The notes below the pieces were generated by a model, which saw only the letters and a list, made by a program, of their open reading frames with translations, did not search any database and was not told the DNA's origin. The position numbers and the translations under genes were made by a program. Positions 16,412 to 25,258 of a DNA stretch of 39,527 nt are shown here, in pieces (position 1 is the stretch's first letter; every line of letters starts with the position of its first letter). This stretch comes from Pseudocolwellia agarivorans (GTDB taxonomy: Bacteria; Pseudomonadota; Gammaproteobacteria; Enterobacterales; Alteromonadaceae): contig NZ_MUZU01000021.1 of assembly GCF_002000085.1 (NCBI RefSeq), forward strand, positions 1 to 39,527. Direction: 5' to 3'.

Positions 16412-16891
16412 TTAAACTCGTCCTGACGGCGGTATTTCTTTATCAAAAGGTCTTAATATATTTGTAGTTTCTCTTTCTGTAGGTCCTTCAGCACTTTCTG
16501 GAATACCTTGATCAATCGCAGCTACCTGCATACCTTTTTGTCTTATATGAAAAGCGATTCTTTGCCATCGTTTTTTCCAGTTAATTTCCTTACGTTTAAA
16601 TTCTTCAACTTCTTTTTTTAGACGTTCAATTTCACAAATTAATTGTTCGTTCTCTTTACCTGTTTGCTCCCTCGACTTAACTAGACCGCCTGACAATGCA
16701 TGCTTAGCATTGTCATATGCCGCTTTTATCTCAGATTTCGCTTGTAATGACTGCCTAGAAAAACCAAACCTTTCTTCCAAAATAGACCACGTCAATTTTG
16801 AGCATAAATGTCCTAATGCCCAACGATCTAAATCTGCAATAATACCTTTAATGTCGGTATCACTCATTCTTCGAAACCGCTTACTTTTCAC
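16412..16891 (-). CDS. Small HTH/coiled-coil accessory protein of the recombinase module (TnpC/GmtX-like position)
   Basis: 159 residues from GTG 16889-16891; an ATG 24 bases later is an alternative. Residues about 15-65 look like a helix-turn-helix (TWSILEERFGFSRQSLQAKSEI). A charged coiled coil follows (about 75-120, ENEQLICEIERLKKEVEEFKRKE) and then a polar tail. This matches the layout of small accessory proteins at the end of Tn554-type tnpABC and gamma-mobile-trio modules, which assist recombination or direction. It overlaps the third recombinase by 11 bases and is the last gene of the four-gene unit. I infer the role from position and architecture, not from sequence identity. Confidence 0.7.
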   Translation of the reverse strand: MKSKRFRRMSDTDIKGIIADLDRWALGHLCSKLTWSILEERFGFSRQSLQAKSEIKAAYDNAKHALSGGLVKSREQTGKENEQLICEIERLKKEVEEFKRKEINWKKRWQRIAFHIRQKGMQVAAIDQGIPESAEGPTERETTNILRPFDKEIPPSGRV

Positions 16892-18893
16892 CTGCTAACT
16901 CCTCAAGGTATTCTTTAGGATCAAAATTAACCACCCCATTATCATTAAGTTGGGCTTTCAGCGTTTTAATTTTCTTATCGTTGTGCGAAAGCCAATCACT
17001 GCTTTTTTTAGGCTTTTTAGTATTTAAGCGCTGTTCTGCTGTTTCCCTAGCTAAGCTTGTCAATGCAAACTGTCTTTTCTGCTCTTCTAACCTGCCTTTA
17101 TCATCTTTTGCCCATACATAGTCGCCACAATCTGCCGAGCATTGTAAATGACGCTCACATGGCGTCTGAGAGAAGTTATGAACACATATACCAGTGCCAA
17201 CATCATGAACAGCTTGAATACGAGCTTTGAGAACCGCATCTTGAATGGTCACAGGAATAGCCATAATTTGCTCAACAAGCTTTCCACCTACACGGCCTTT
17301 CTTTATATCTTCTCTTAACATTAATGCACGTTTTTCACGGCTAGTATGTTGGTAAGCTTTTGTATCTTTAGGGTTTGAACGGCCAAACCATTCAGTTTGA
17401 AATAGGTCGCTTAAACCGCCTTCATCCAGAAGGGTATTTAATGTATGTCTAAAATGGTGGCTGGTGAAATCGACTTCTATACTTGATGACGCATACTCTT
17501 CTGCTAATTTAGGAAAGTAGCGCAAAAAAGTAGTCAACATTGAATGAGTACATTGCGTCGCTAACCAATGAGAATAGCTTCCGCTAGAAAGCCCCTGATG
17601 CCTTACGAGCATTAAGTCTTTAAGAAAATACTCAGTGCCATTTTGATCTATATGAATTGGTGCTATCAGCTCGCTTGCATAATCTTTTTCGCAATACTTT
17701 TTTATTCCTTGTTTAAATGTATAAAAGGGCTGCCGGGATGCAACTTTTCCATCGCTTGTCAGTTTCTGCGTGTCTTTGGCAGCCAAACCATTTTCTCTTA
17801 TCCATCCATTAACATCTATTACTGTGGGTGATATGCCCAAGGCTTTGAGATCCGCTTTATATAATTTTTGATCTTCACAAAGTTTACTTAAAAATCTAAT
17901 GTCTGCTCCGTTAATTCGAAGTATCTCAGCAGCAGTATCACGAGCAGCAAAGCAGAGCTTATCCAATTCATCCATGACTTCCCTTACTATAGGTAGCACG
18001 TCACTTGGCATATATAGCTTACGCCTAGGCGTAAAAACGTCACCTTGCGATATCTTTCTTGGGAAATATTCAATGTACTCTCGACCGTCAGAATCCGTTT
18101 TAACTTTTTGATGCGGTAGAAGCGCAATTTCACTAAAGCGCCTTCCTAAACAAGCTAGGAGCGTCAGAAGTAATATGTAGAATCGATATTTATGTTCCTT
18201 TGGAACCTTTTGGTACAGCTCCCCTAAAACTTTAAATACAGCAGGCTCTATTAATTTATCACTTTTTGTCTCTACTGTTTTAGGATCATCGAGTCTTTTA
18301 TGACCTACTCCTCCAGTACTTTCAGGACGTTTCATCTTAGAGTATTTATATTTAAAGGTTACTCTACACAATCCATTAGCATCACAATGACCTGCAATTT
18401 CGGCTACGGCTTTGTGAAGATTGTATGCAACCCCATCACTGTAATGCATGGAGATGTCTTTACAAGCGAGATCAAGCGATTCAGGAGTTAATGTTTGAAG
18501 ATCTTGATTTAGCGAATTAGCCGAGTTAGATATATAACCTAAAGCAGTTATAAAGTTTCTTTGATTTGGTGCTGATTGGTGTTTGCGATGAAACCTCAAG
18601 ATAAACAACGCTTTTGCTAGATCAGCCCATTTACCAGTGATAGTGCGTCCGCCTAATGCTGGTGAATATATAAAATTAAATGATGATGATTTAGTATTTT
18701 TTCCTGTTAGCTTAGTCAGTCTTCCAGCTGTTATTTTCCAAGTGTCATCCTTCCAAGTTATTGCATCAAACCCCTCTAACTCCAACATTTTTGCTTTTAA
18801 TATTAATGTATTGAAGTTTTCATTGCGGTCTTGTCCAAGGCGGTCAATGAAAGCAATTACTTTATTTTTTCTTTTTGAGCGTCCATCAGCCAT
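16881..18893 (-). CDS. Large tyrosine recombinase (third of the module; Tn554 TnpB-like)
   Basis: 670 residues from ATG 18891-18893. This start overlaps the previous stop as TAATG and has GGAGG seven bases before; an ATG 18 bases upstream is less likely. The catalytic domain has LGRRFSEI with Arg I (R251/R252), SHHFRHT (H479, R482), and GRSNPKDTKAYQH with the Tyr nucleophile at Y514. The position nine residues before the Tyr, usually His, is Arg (R505). A Cys cluster follows (C570, C579, C585, C589; C-8-C-5-C-3-C), a probable zinc site typical of large recombinases in multi-recombinase transposons. A long N-terminal region (about 1-230) probably binds DNA. It works with the two upstream recombinases. 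Confidence 0.88.
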   Translation of the reverse strand: MADGRSKRKNKVIAFIDRLGQDRNENFNTLILKAKMLELEGFDAITWKDDTWKITAGRLTKLTGKNTKSSSFNFIYSPALGGRTITGKWADLAKALFILRFHRKHQSAPNQRNFITALGYISNSANSLNQDLQTLTPESLDLACKDISMHYSDGVAYNLHKAVAEIAGHCDANGLCRVTFKYKYSKMKRPESTGGVGHKRLDDPKTVETKSDKLIEPAVFKVLGELYQKVPKEHKYRFYILLLTLLACLGRRFSEIALLPHQKVKTDSDGREYIEYFPRKISQGDVFTPRRKLYMPSDVLPIVREVMDELDKLCFAARDTAAEILRINGADIRFLSKLCEDQKLYKADLKALGISPTVIDVNGWIRENGLAAKDTQKLTSDGKVASRQPFYTFKQGIKKYCEKDYASELIAPIHIDQNGTEYFLKDLMLVRHQGLSSGSYSHWLATQCTHSMLTTFLRYFPKLAEEYASSSIEVDFTSHHFRHTLNTLLDEGGLSDLFQTEWFGRSNPKDTKAYQHTSREKRALMLREDIKKGRVGGKLVEQIMAIPVTIQDAVLKARIQAVHDVGTGICVHNFSQTPCERHLQCSADCGDYVWAKDDKGRLEEQKRQFALTSLARETAEQRLNTKKPKKSSDWLSHNDKKIKTLKAQLNDNGVVNFDPKEYLEELAGEK

Positions 18894-20479
18894 TACTGCG
18901 CCTCCGAACATAACTCAGTTACTTGAGCGACTGCGGTAATTACGTCATCTAACTGGACCCCTAAGCGTGAACTCTCATACTTTTCGAGCCTTTTTTCTCT
19001 GTTTTGCAGTAAGCATTCGAGTACATATTCATGGTCAGCATGTCGATATGGTTGAAATTTAGGGCATAAATAACATGAATATGGAGGGTCCAAATGACAT
19101 AGCTTACCTTCGCCACAAACGCCAATTTCAGCTTGTTCTTCGGGGTTTTCTTCATCAACGAAAGCAATGTGCTTATCAACACGGTTGCCATTAACAGCCT
19201 CTTCATCACTATCTATCACTCGCCCTTTAAAAAACTGCAAATAACGTGATAGCCCTTTCGCTGCGGCTTTATCTAAATGTTCCACAATCTTTCCCGCCAT
19301 TTCAAAATAAACGAGAACGTGTTGGGTATCCGTATGATCTAATATTCTAGCTAGCTCTTTTTTGGTAATGCCTTCTGAGGCTAACCCTACGGCTAGTGTA
19401 TACCTCAATCGTCGAGTATTTATTTGTAACAGGCTTTTTGTAATGGGAGATATAATTTTATGCCTTGTAACAAAACCCTTCAATAAAGCTGTTATAGCAG
19501 CGCTAGTAACATTATACGCATTCTCAAAGTCTTGGGACGCTAAAGCTACACTGTTACCTTTTTGATTCAAAAACAGTGGTCTAGGGTTTGAAATAGCCTT
19601 GCCGTTGACTCTCAACACTACGTTAATTGAGGAGTTCTTTTGGATTAATTCCGTTATGTATTTACCGTACAAAGGCTCAAGGTACTCATCTTGGAAATCG
19701 TCTCGTGGACTTAGTTGCCTTTTTTTGATTCTTGGCATTTTCAAGATGAAGCAGCGCTCATTCGATTCAGGAGTTAAATCAATAAAGTCTTCTTCACGTA
19801 AATACGTGAGATTTGCAGGGTTTCGACCAAAGGCTATTGATAATGCAACCGCTACTTTTTGTTGCAAGTGCTCTAACTCTTGGCTTGTATCATTTTTCAG
19901 TGCAGCTATAAGAAGAGGCAATTCGAGTGAACGATGGAGTGGCCCTTTATCAGGATCTTCCATTCTAACCGCTTCACCTTTTGGATTACCGGGAATACTC
20001 ATGCCCTCAAGCTCTAATGCATAAGCAGGGCTAAAGCCAAGCTCTGGATAATTCTCCGCGCAATAAATATACCATTGTATTGGCCTATAAAGCGCCCAAA
20101 GACGGTGCTTTCTTCTTGCACTCGAAATAGATGACTCTATTAAAGATATTAGCCTATCTTGTAAGGTGTTTTCTGCTGATTGAAGCAGTAAAGCATCATG
20201 ACGAAGAAACTCTCTCCATACATCCTGAAAAGCAGCATAACCAGCATGAGTTGAAACTCGCTCAATACGGTCTTTAATGTAGAATTTAAGACCCCAGCGA
20301 ACTCCATCGAGCACTATCTTTGAAAAATCGAGAGTCGAGTTACCCCTTACAGAATAAGGTAAATTCCATACATCCGTTGATGAATTTAATGATAACCCTT
20401 CCCGAGTTAATATAGTTGAAGAGATTCCTTGCCAACCCTGAGAGCTTATAAGCTCTTGAATATTTAACTTTCTCACCAA
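18893..20479 (-). CDS. Tyrosine recombinase (second of the module)
   Basis: 528 residues if read from TTG 20477-20479. The next codon is GTG, which overlaps the previous stop as GTGA; a GGAGG site serves either. Catalytic motifs are FGRNPANL with Arg I (R219), TRRLRYT (R359; the usual His three residues before is R356), and LDHTDTQHVLVYFE (H382, nucleophile Y391). A C-terminal Cys cluster (C455, C461, C469, C472: CGEGKLC..PPYSCYLCPKF) probably binds zinc. The N-terminal 200 residues are helical and replace a standard core-binding domain. It is embedded between two other recombinases with overlapping ends, so a stoichiometric complex is likely. Confidence 0.85.
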   Translation of the reverse strand: MVRKLNIQELISSQGWQGISSTILTREGLSLNSSTDVWNLPYSVRGNSTLDFSKIVLDGVRWGLKFYIKDRIERVSTHAGYAAFQDVWREFLRHDALLLQSAENTLQDRLISLIESSISSARRKHRLWALYRPIQWYIYCAENYPELGFSPAYALELEGMSIPGNPKGEAVRMEDPDKGPLHRSLELPLLIAALKNDTSQELEHLQQKVAVALSIAFGRNPANLTYLREEDFIDLTPESNERCFILKMPRIKKRQLSPRDDFQDEYLEPLYGKYITELIQKNSSINVVLRVNGKAISNPRPLFLNQKGNSVALASQDFENAYNVTSAAITALLKGFVTRHKIISPITKSLLQINTRRLRYTLAVGLASEGITKKELARILDHTDTQHVLVYFEMAGKIVEHLDKAAAKGLSRYLQFFKGRVIDSDEEAVNGNRVDKHIAFVDEENPEEQAEIGVCGEGKLCHLDPPYSCYLCPKFQPYRHADHEYVLECLLQNREKRLEKYESSRLGVQLDDVITAVAQVTELCSEAQ

Positions 20480-21663
20480 GGTATGTCCTCCATTATTAAA
20501 TCTCGTTGATATTTTTGTAAGGCTACTTTAGCCTGTTCTTCAACTTCTTGAGCAATGTAGACATCCTGTGACGATAAACTACTATCGCCCCGAAGATACG
20601 CCAATGCTTGCTTTCGTTTATCTTCATCCATACCAGAAGAGCGAAGAGTTCTTTCCATTTGTGACGAAAAGCTATGCCTTAAAGCCTTTGCCGTTAAATG
20701 AGAAGGAAGATCATTTGAATATTTCTTACGTAATAATTGAAAAAACTGAGTAATAGATGATTGAGATAAAGGCTCTCCATCATCGCTTAATATTAGATAA
20801 TCAGATTCTTGTTCCGACTTTTCTTCCAGTACATCTCTCCATTCAGTTATATAAATATCTATGCTTTTAGCGAAGTTAGGGTCTTCAATTGGTAGAATAC
20901 GCCCATTACGTTTTATTTGTGGTCTTGGCTTTCTCGTATCCTGCGGATCTGGCTGTCTTCGCTCCACTCGAATAGATGATATAGCTCCAATAGTAATATC
21001 CTCAACTCTTAAGCTAAGTAACTCACCGGGCCTTAAACCGTAATAGAGCATTATCGACGTAAGTATATAATTACGATATTTCACGGCAGGATCTCTGCCA
21101 AATGCTTGTTTATTATCTGGGTTCAATATCGTTAGTAAGAAATCAATTTCTCTACCATCTAAACCTTTGCTTTGTGATCTATTAGTTGGAGGAGCATTTG
21201 TGAATGAAGTCTCTAAGAATTCTAGTAATATTTGCTTATTAGCAAGGGTTTGTTCGTATGAACTAGATGAAAAAGGAATTGCTCCCATAACCACATCAAT
21301 ATACCAAGACAGGAATTGCCTTACTGTTGTTAACCTTTGATTGAAGGTATTTGGTGTAACAACTATTTTTTTTACCTTTCTACGTTTTTCATGATCCCGC
21401 TTTAAATACTCAACCAATCCACCTTTAATCTCAGCTTCATTAAAAAATTTCTTACTTGTAATACGTAACTCTAAATCAATATTCTCACTTTCAAGCCAAA
21501 GGTAAAGGACAGATAACTCTCGAAGATTACGAACAAGCGTGTTTGGGCTCAATGACCGACGACTTATAATAAATTCATTAGGAGCAGGAATGGGCATGTC
21601 GTTACTATCAAGTAGCAATGGGAGTAAATCCCCTGATTCATGTGTAATAGTTTCTACTTTCAT
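20473..21663 (-). CDS. Tyrosine recombinase/integrase (first of the module; Tn554 TnpA-like)
   Basis: 396 residues; ATG 21661-21663 has an AGGAGAG ribosome site. The N-terminal SAM-like core-binding domain covers about 35-155 (SPNTLVRNLRELSVLYLWL, FNQRLTTVRQFLSWYI). The catalytic domain shows YYGLRPGELLSLR with Arg I (R211), LTAKALRHSF with Arg II (R329), and LRGDSSLSSQDVYI with the Tyr nucleophile Y369. Two normally His positions are changed: K326 in box II, and D360 before the Tyr. It is the most XerC-like of the three recombinases and starts the operon. Its start faces the ssb terminator across about 90 bases, which should contain the island end. Confidence 0.9.
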   Translation of the reverse strand: MKVETITHESGDLLPLLLDSNDMPIPAPNEFIISRRSLSPNTLVRNLRELSVLYLWLESENIDLELRITSKKFFNEAEIKGGLVEYLKRDHEKRRKVKKIVVTPNTFNQRLTTVRQFLSWYIDVVMGAIPFSSSSYEQTLANKQILLEFLETSFTNAPPTNRSQSKGLDGREIDFLLTILNPDNKQAFGRDPAVKYRNYILTSIMLYYGLRPGELLSLRVEDITIGAISSIRVERRQPDPQDTRKPRPQIKRNGRILPIEDPNFAKSIDIYITEWRDVLEEKSEQESDYLILSDDGEPLSQSSITQFFQLLRKKYSNDLPSHLTAKALRHSFSSQMERTLRSSGMDEDKRKQALAYLRGDSSLSSQDVYIAQEVEEQAKVALQKYQRDLIMEDIPW

Positions 21664-21703
21664 AATCTCTCCTAACTTTAAACTAAAGGTAGTAGAAAAC
21701 GGA

Positions 21704-21713
21704 TAACTTTACA
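21704..21713. repeat. Right copy of the 10-base direct repeat flanking the island
   Basis: TAACTTTACA lies 40 bases upstream of the first recombinase gene, in the same orientation as the copy at 13037-13046. The two sites enclose all seven island genes and nothing else. A third copy at 21854-21863 weakens the case. Confidence 0.3.
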
Positions 21714-21756
21714 ATATATTTATTATACGATTTTTTAAATTTACTTTTTATTGAAT

Positions 21757-21805
21757 AATAAAAAAGCCTCTCTAAACTTAACATTTAAAAGAGGCTTTCT
21801 TTTTA
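21757..21805. terminator. Terminator downstream of ssb (bidirectional form)
   Basis: A perfect 9-base stem (AAAGCCTCT 21763-21771 / AGAGGCTTT 21790-21798) around an 18-base loop, with A and T runs on both sides. It serves ssb on the minus strand, whose stop is 84 bases away, and shows that the island lies outside the ssb unit. Confidence 0.75.
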
Positions 21806-21881
21806 ATCGATTTCTTTGTTTTATAAGTACTAAAGCTAATTGTAAATTTGGATTAACTTTACACTAATAACTTTATATCAT

Positions 21882-22568
21882 TTAGAACGGAATATCATCG
21901 TCAAAATCAATCGTCGGTTCTTGAGGGTTTACCTTAGGCGCTGACTGATGATTCTGCTGTTGAAAACCACCTTGCTGTGCTGGTGCTTGTTGCTGTTGGA
22001 AACCACCTTGCTGTGCTGGTGCTTGTTGCTGTTGAAAACCACCTTGCTGTGCTGGTGCTTGTTGTTGCTGGTAACCACCTTGTGGTGCTGCTGGTGCTTG
22101 TTGTTGCTGAAAGCCACCTTGTGGTGCTGCTGGTGCTTGTTGTTGCTGGAAGCCACCTTGCTGTGCTGATGGCGCTTGTTGTTGGAAACCGCCTTGAGAA
22201 GCTCCACCGCCCTGTCCACGTGAATCTAACATTTGCATTACACCGTTAAACCCCTGTACAACAACTTCTGTTTTGTATTGATCTTGGCCTTGTTGATTTT
22301 GCCATTTACGTGTTTGTAATTGGCCTTCAATATAAACTTTAGAACCTTTTTTCAGGTATTCGCCAGCAACTTCAGCTAACTTTCCAAATAAAGATACACT
22401 ATGCCATTCCGTTTTTTCTTTTGGTTCACCTGTTTGCTTATCTTTCCAACTTTCAGATGTTGCTATTGTTATATTAGCAACAGCACTACCATTAGGTAAA
22501 AAACGAACTTCAGGATCTTGGCCTAAATTTCCAAGAATAATAACTTTGTTAACTCCGCGACTGGCCAT
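21882..22568 (-). CDS. ssb: Single-stranded DNA-binding protein
   Basis: 228 residues. The OB fold covers residues 1-110 ([55 protein letters not shown]). A long Gln/Gly/Ala/Pro linker follows, built from six near-identical 12-13-residue repeats. It ends in the acidic tip DFDDDIPF, which recruits RecQ, PriA, Exo I, the chi subunit and others. It coats single-stranded DNA in replication, repair and recombination. The linker is more regular than in E. coli. A terminator follows. I found no consensus LexA box in the upstream 120 bases. Confidence 0.97.
   Translation of the reverse strand: MASRGVNKVIILGNLGQDPEVRFLPNGSAVANITIATSESWKDKQTGEPKEKTEWHSVSLFGKLAEVAGEYLKKGSKVYIEGQLQTRKWQNQQGQDQYKTEVVVQGFNGVMQMLDSRGQGGGASQGGFQQQAPSAQQGGFQQQQAPAAPQGGFQQQQAPAAPQGGYQQQQAPAQQGGFQQQQAPAQQGGFQQQQAPAQQGGFQQQNHQSAPKVNPQEPTIDFDDDIPF
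21953..22223 (-). repeat. In-frame tandem repeats encoding the SSB linker
   Basis: Six units of 36-39 bases encode variants of [12 protein letters not shown] (APAAPQ in some units). Most units are nearly identical in DNA, showing recent slippage or unequal exchange. The opposite strand has long open frames of Leu/Cys/Trp repeats that are only a shadow of this composition. Confidence 0.85.
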
Positions 22569-22938
22569 GTGTAAATCCTATATCTGCAGTAATAATTGTC
22601 ACTGATGATATCCTATTCAACGTTATAGTTTAAGGAATCACCAATGTTTAAAAATGGGAAATTATTTTACCACGAATATAAAATAATACTGAGATTTTAA
22701 AGAATATTTTTTTAAGGAAAGTATCGCTTATTATTCTCTATCAATATATGTAACCTAATTATATATACCCGTTATCAATTAATATGAATATTTCAGAGCA
22801 CTTGAGCGATATCAATTCAAGGTAATGCTTTGTAATAATGGTCGCTCCCTTATAAAAAAGCATAGTGTTAAATTAAGCCAATGTGACTACCCAAAATAAA
22901 TATCGTAAGTAGCTACATTGACTCATTCAAGAATACGT
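22569..22938. other. Intergenic stretch upstream of ssb
   Basis: 370 AT-rich bases without a gene. It should hold the ssb promoter (minus) and the end of the FG-GAP lipoprotein transcript. There is only an imperfect inverted repeat (CAATGTGACTAC with GTAGCTACATTG around 22880-22920) that might terminate the incoming transcript. No SOS box was found. Confidence 0.4.
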
Positions 22939-24834
22939 TTAATTAAACTGACCAATATTGAGTATTGTGTTAGCTTTAACAGCCTTAGCTTGCTGTGTTA
23001 CGTTATTCGACCATGTTACAGTAACTTTACTAACTTCTTGGCATTGCCCTAATCCAAAGTGCACGTTTTGATCAAAGCTTAATGAATACGTTGCACCAGA
23101 CGAACCTACTCGCTTAACTTGGCTATTCCCACAGGCTTCAATATTAACAAGCGCACCTAAAGCACTTACTTTATCTTGCGCCAATGTACCAACGTTAACG
23201 GTGACAAAGTTATTTTTTGCGGCAGTATCAAAAGTATTTTTAAATAAATGCCATTTACCGCGTTCGTTGCCTTGTACAAAATCAACACGACCATCTTTGT
23301 TATAGTCAACAGGTTCAATCCCCATACCACGAGCCCCTAGCTCTGTTGAAATTAAGCCAGTAATAACGTTTTCTTCAAAGGTTTTTTTACCTGTATTAAG
23401 ATACACAACAGATTCGTTTTTAGTCACTATATTACCGCGTTTAGCAATAACAACATCTTGAAAGCCATTATTGTCAACATCGGCAATAGCAATAGCCATG
23501 TTGTTTTCAGCAGCGATAAACCCTGCTTTAACACTTACATCAACATACTTACCATTAATGTTTTCTAATAAAATATCGCTTAAAGCAGGTTTATGATCGT
23601 AAGCAGGATATGATTCAACACCATGTAAAACACCTGAAGATGGAGAAAACATATTAACCACTAAACGCCATTCTTGATTACCCACGTAACCTAAATATGT
23701 ACCTTTTTTTTCGGTGGTATCTGGAAACCCCAGTGTATCACTATTAACTAAACGTACATCACGTCCTGAATGAGTTTCGCCCGGATACATATATTCGTAG
23801 GCAGACTCGCCTAAATAAAGTGCTTTGTTAGGCCATTGCGATTGTAGATTTTCAATGTTCATGACATCGCCAACTTTTAAACCATCGAAAGTAAACTTAC
23901 CCCGTTTAGCGTAAAAACCAAGCGTTTTAGTTTGCTCATTAAAAAAGGTTTCGCCAGCAACAAATTCATACCCACGTGTCATCACAATGTCAAAATCGCC
24001 ATCGTTATCATAATCAATTTCAGCAATGCCGTTAACATGACGATATTTAGTAGGCAATACGTTATCGGTAACTTGTTTGAACGTTAAGTCGCCTTCCCCT
24101 TGAAAAGCTCGAACATAATCATGACCATACACCAATAAATCAATTACATTGTCGCCATTAAAGTCTGTTAATAATGTTTTTTGGCCGTCGGCTTTAACAA
24201 AAGCAGGAAGTACATTGTTTAGCGTAAGTTCTTTACCATTATTTTCGTAAATATAGTTTTCACTCTGACTTTTCTTTATCATTTCATTTGATGGAAAAGC
24301 AAAATTAAGTAAATCTAAATCGCCATCATTGTCTGCATCGGTAAATTTAACGGTACGTCCACGCATAAAAGCTAAAGGTTCTTTGAAATCTGGCACCACT
24401 GTAAAGTTACGTTTTTTATCAACACGATATATGATTGAATTTCGAGCATTACTACCGGAACCACCGCCACGAGAAATAATAATTTCTTGATTGCCGTCTT
24501 TATCAAAATCAGCAACAGATACGCCGTGCATATCTCCCATAATTAAATCATAAGGTTTACTGTATTTACCTTTATTGTTCCACATCACACGTAATGAAAA
24601 ACCGTGGTCATTCATTAATAAATCAGGGTAACCATCTTGATCAAGATCAGCTACAACAGGTGTATCCCATTGTCTTAAATTCTTTTCGGCACGAGGAAAG
24701 TCAGTAGTAGCTTCTTTAAACATTGGTTCAGATAGCGGTACGTCAGATTTAGTAGACGACGTTAATTGACAAGCAGTCAAAAAACCAACAACCATGCTTG
24801 ATATTACTGATAGCTTAAAAACTTTTCTAATCAT
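22939..24834 (-). CDS. FG-GAP/VCBS repeat lipoprotein with ASPIC/UnbV C-terminal domain (CRTAC1-like)
   Basis: About 631 residues from the ATG at 24832-24834. This start gives a lipoprotein signal, MIRKVFKLSVISSMVVGFLTAC, with the lipobox LTAC; starts 4 and 18 residues upstream are possible. At least seven Ca-binding FG-GAP-type loops are visible (DLDQDGYPD, DFDKDGNQE, DADNDGDLD, DFNGDNVID, DYDNDGDFD, DVDNNGFQD, DYNKDGRVD), forming a beta-propeller. The last about 80 residues (GALVNIEACGNSQ, HFGLGQCQEVSKVTVTWSN) match the ASPIC/UnbV domain. Such proteins are surface or periplasmic and probably bind glycans or proteins; the role is unknown. It stands alone between long spacers. Confidence 0.88.
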   Translation of the reverse strand: MIRKVFKLSVISSMVVGFLTACQLTSSTKSDVPLSEPMFKEATTDFPRAEKNLRQWDTPVVADLDQDGYPDLLMNDHGFSLRVMWNNKGKYSKPYDLIMGDMHGVSVADFDKDGNQEIIISRGGGSGSNARNSIIYRVDKKRNFTVVPDFKEPLAFMRGRTVKFTDADNDGDLDLLNFAFPSNEMIKKSQSENYIYENNGKELTLNNVLPAFVKADGQKTLLTDFNGDNVIDLLVYGHDYVRAFQGEGDLTFKQVTDNVLPTKYRHVNGIAEIDYDNDGDFDIVMTRGYEFVAGETFFNEQTKTLGFYAKRGKFTFDGLKVGDVMNIENLQSQWPNKALYLGESAYEYMYPGETHSGRDVRLVNSDTLGFPDTTEKKGTYLGYVGNQEWRLVVNMFSPSSGVLHGVESYPAYDHKPALSDILLENINGKYVDVSVKAGFIAAENNMAIAIADVDNNGFQDVVIAKRGNIVTKNESVVYLNTGKKTFEENVITGLISTELGARGMGIEPVDYNKDGRVDFVQGNERGKWHLFKNTFDTAAKNNFVTVNVGTLAQDKVSALGALVNIEACGNSQVKRVGSSGATYSLSFDQNVHFGLGQCQEVSKVTVTWSNNVTQQAKAVKANTILNIGQFN

Positions 24835-25258
24835 TTTACTTTCCATTTCATTATTATATTTAGAGTCTGCTGATTCTTTCAGATACATTTTTACCGAACA
24901 TTATAATCGACAAAGATTTTCATATAAAAAAACTATGTAACAAAACATTTTAACTTTATATACATATTATGTTTATAAAAATTTTATAATCAAGAGAGTT
25001 ACGTTATTACTCATTTAAATAACATACTATCAGCCACTTTATATTTTATAGAGCTATGGCATATAGGAAGTAGATGCTTAGACTCAGTCTGAAATTGATG
25101 AACCTGTGTAATTTACAATTTATGAATGCTTTAGTATTACTCAGATGGAACGATGCTCATGATTTGCTTAGTCTCTCTGAAACAAGCATATTGCGGTGAT
25201 TTTGGGGTAACATTAATAATGAAAAATTAAGACGTAAACTACCCCATATTTGATTGGC
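24835..25258. other. Intergenic stretch, nothing recognised
   Basis: About 420 very AT-rich bases between the lipoprotein gene start and the thioesterase gene end. No open frame with a ribosome site, no strong hairpin and no RNA gene was seen. It should contain the lipoprotein promoter and the thioesterase 3' end. Confidence 0.5.

Noticed and set aside
21929-22249. Long open frames on both strands across the ssb linker (Leu/Cys/Trp-rich and Lys/His/Gln-rich repeats)
   Set aside because: They are frame shadows of the tandem repeats that encode the Gln-rich SSB linker.
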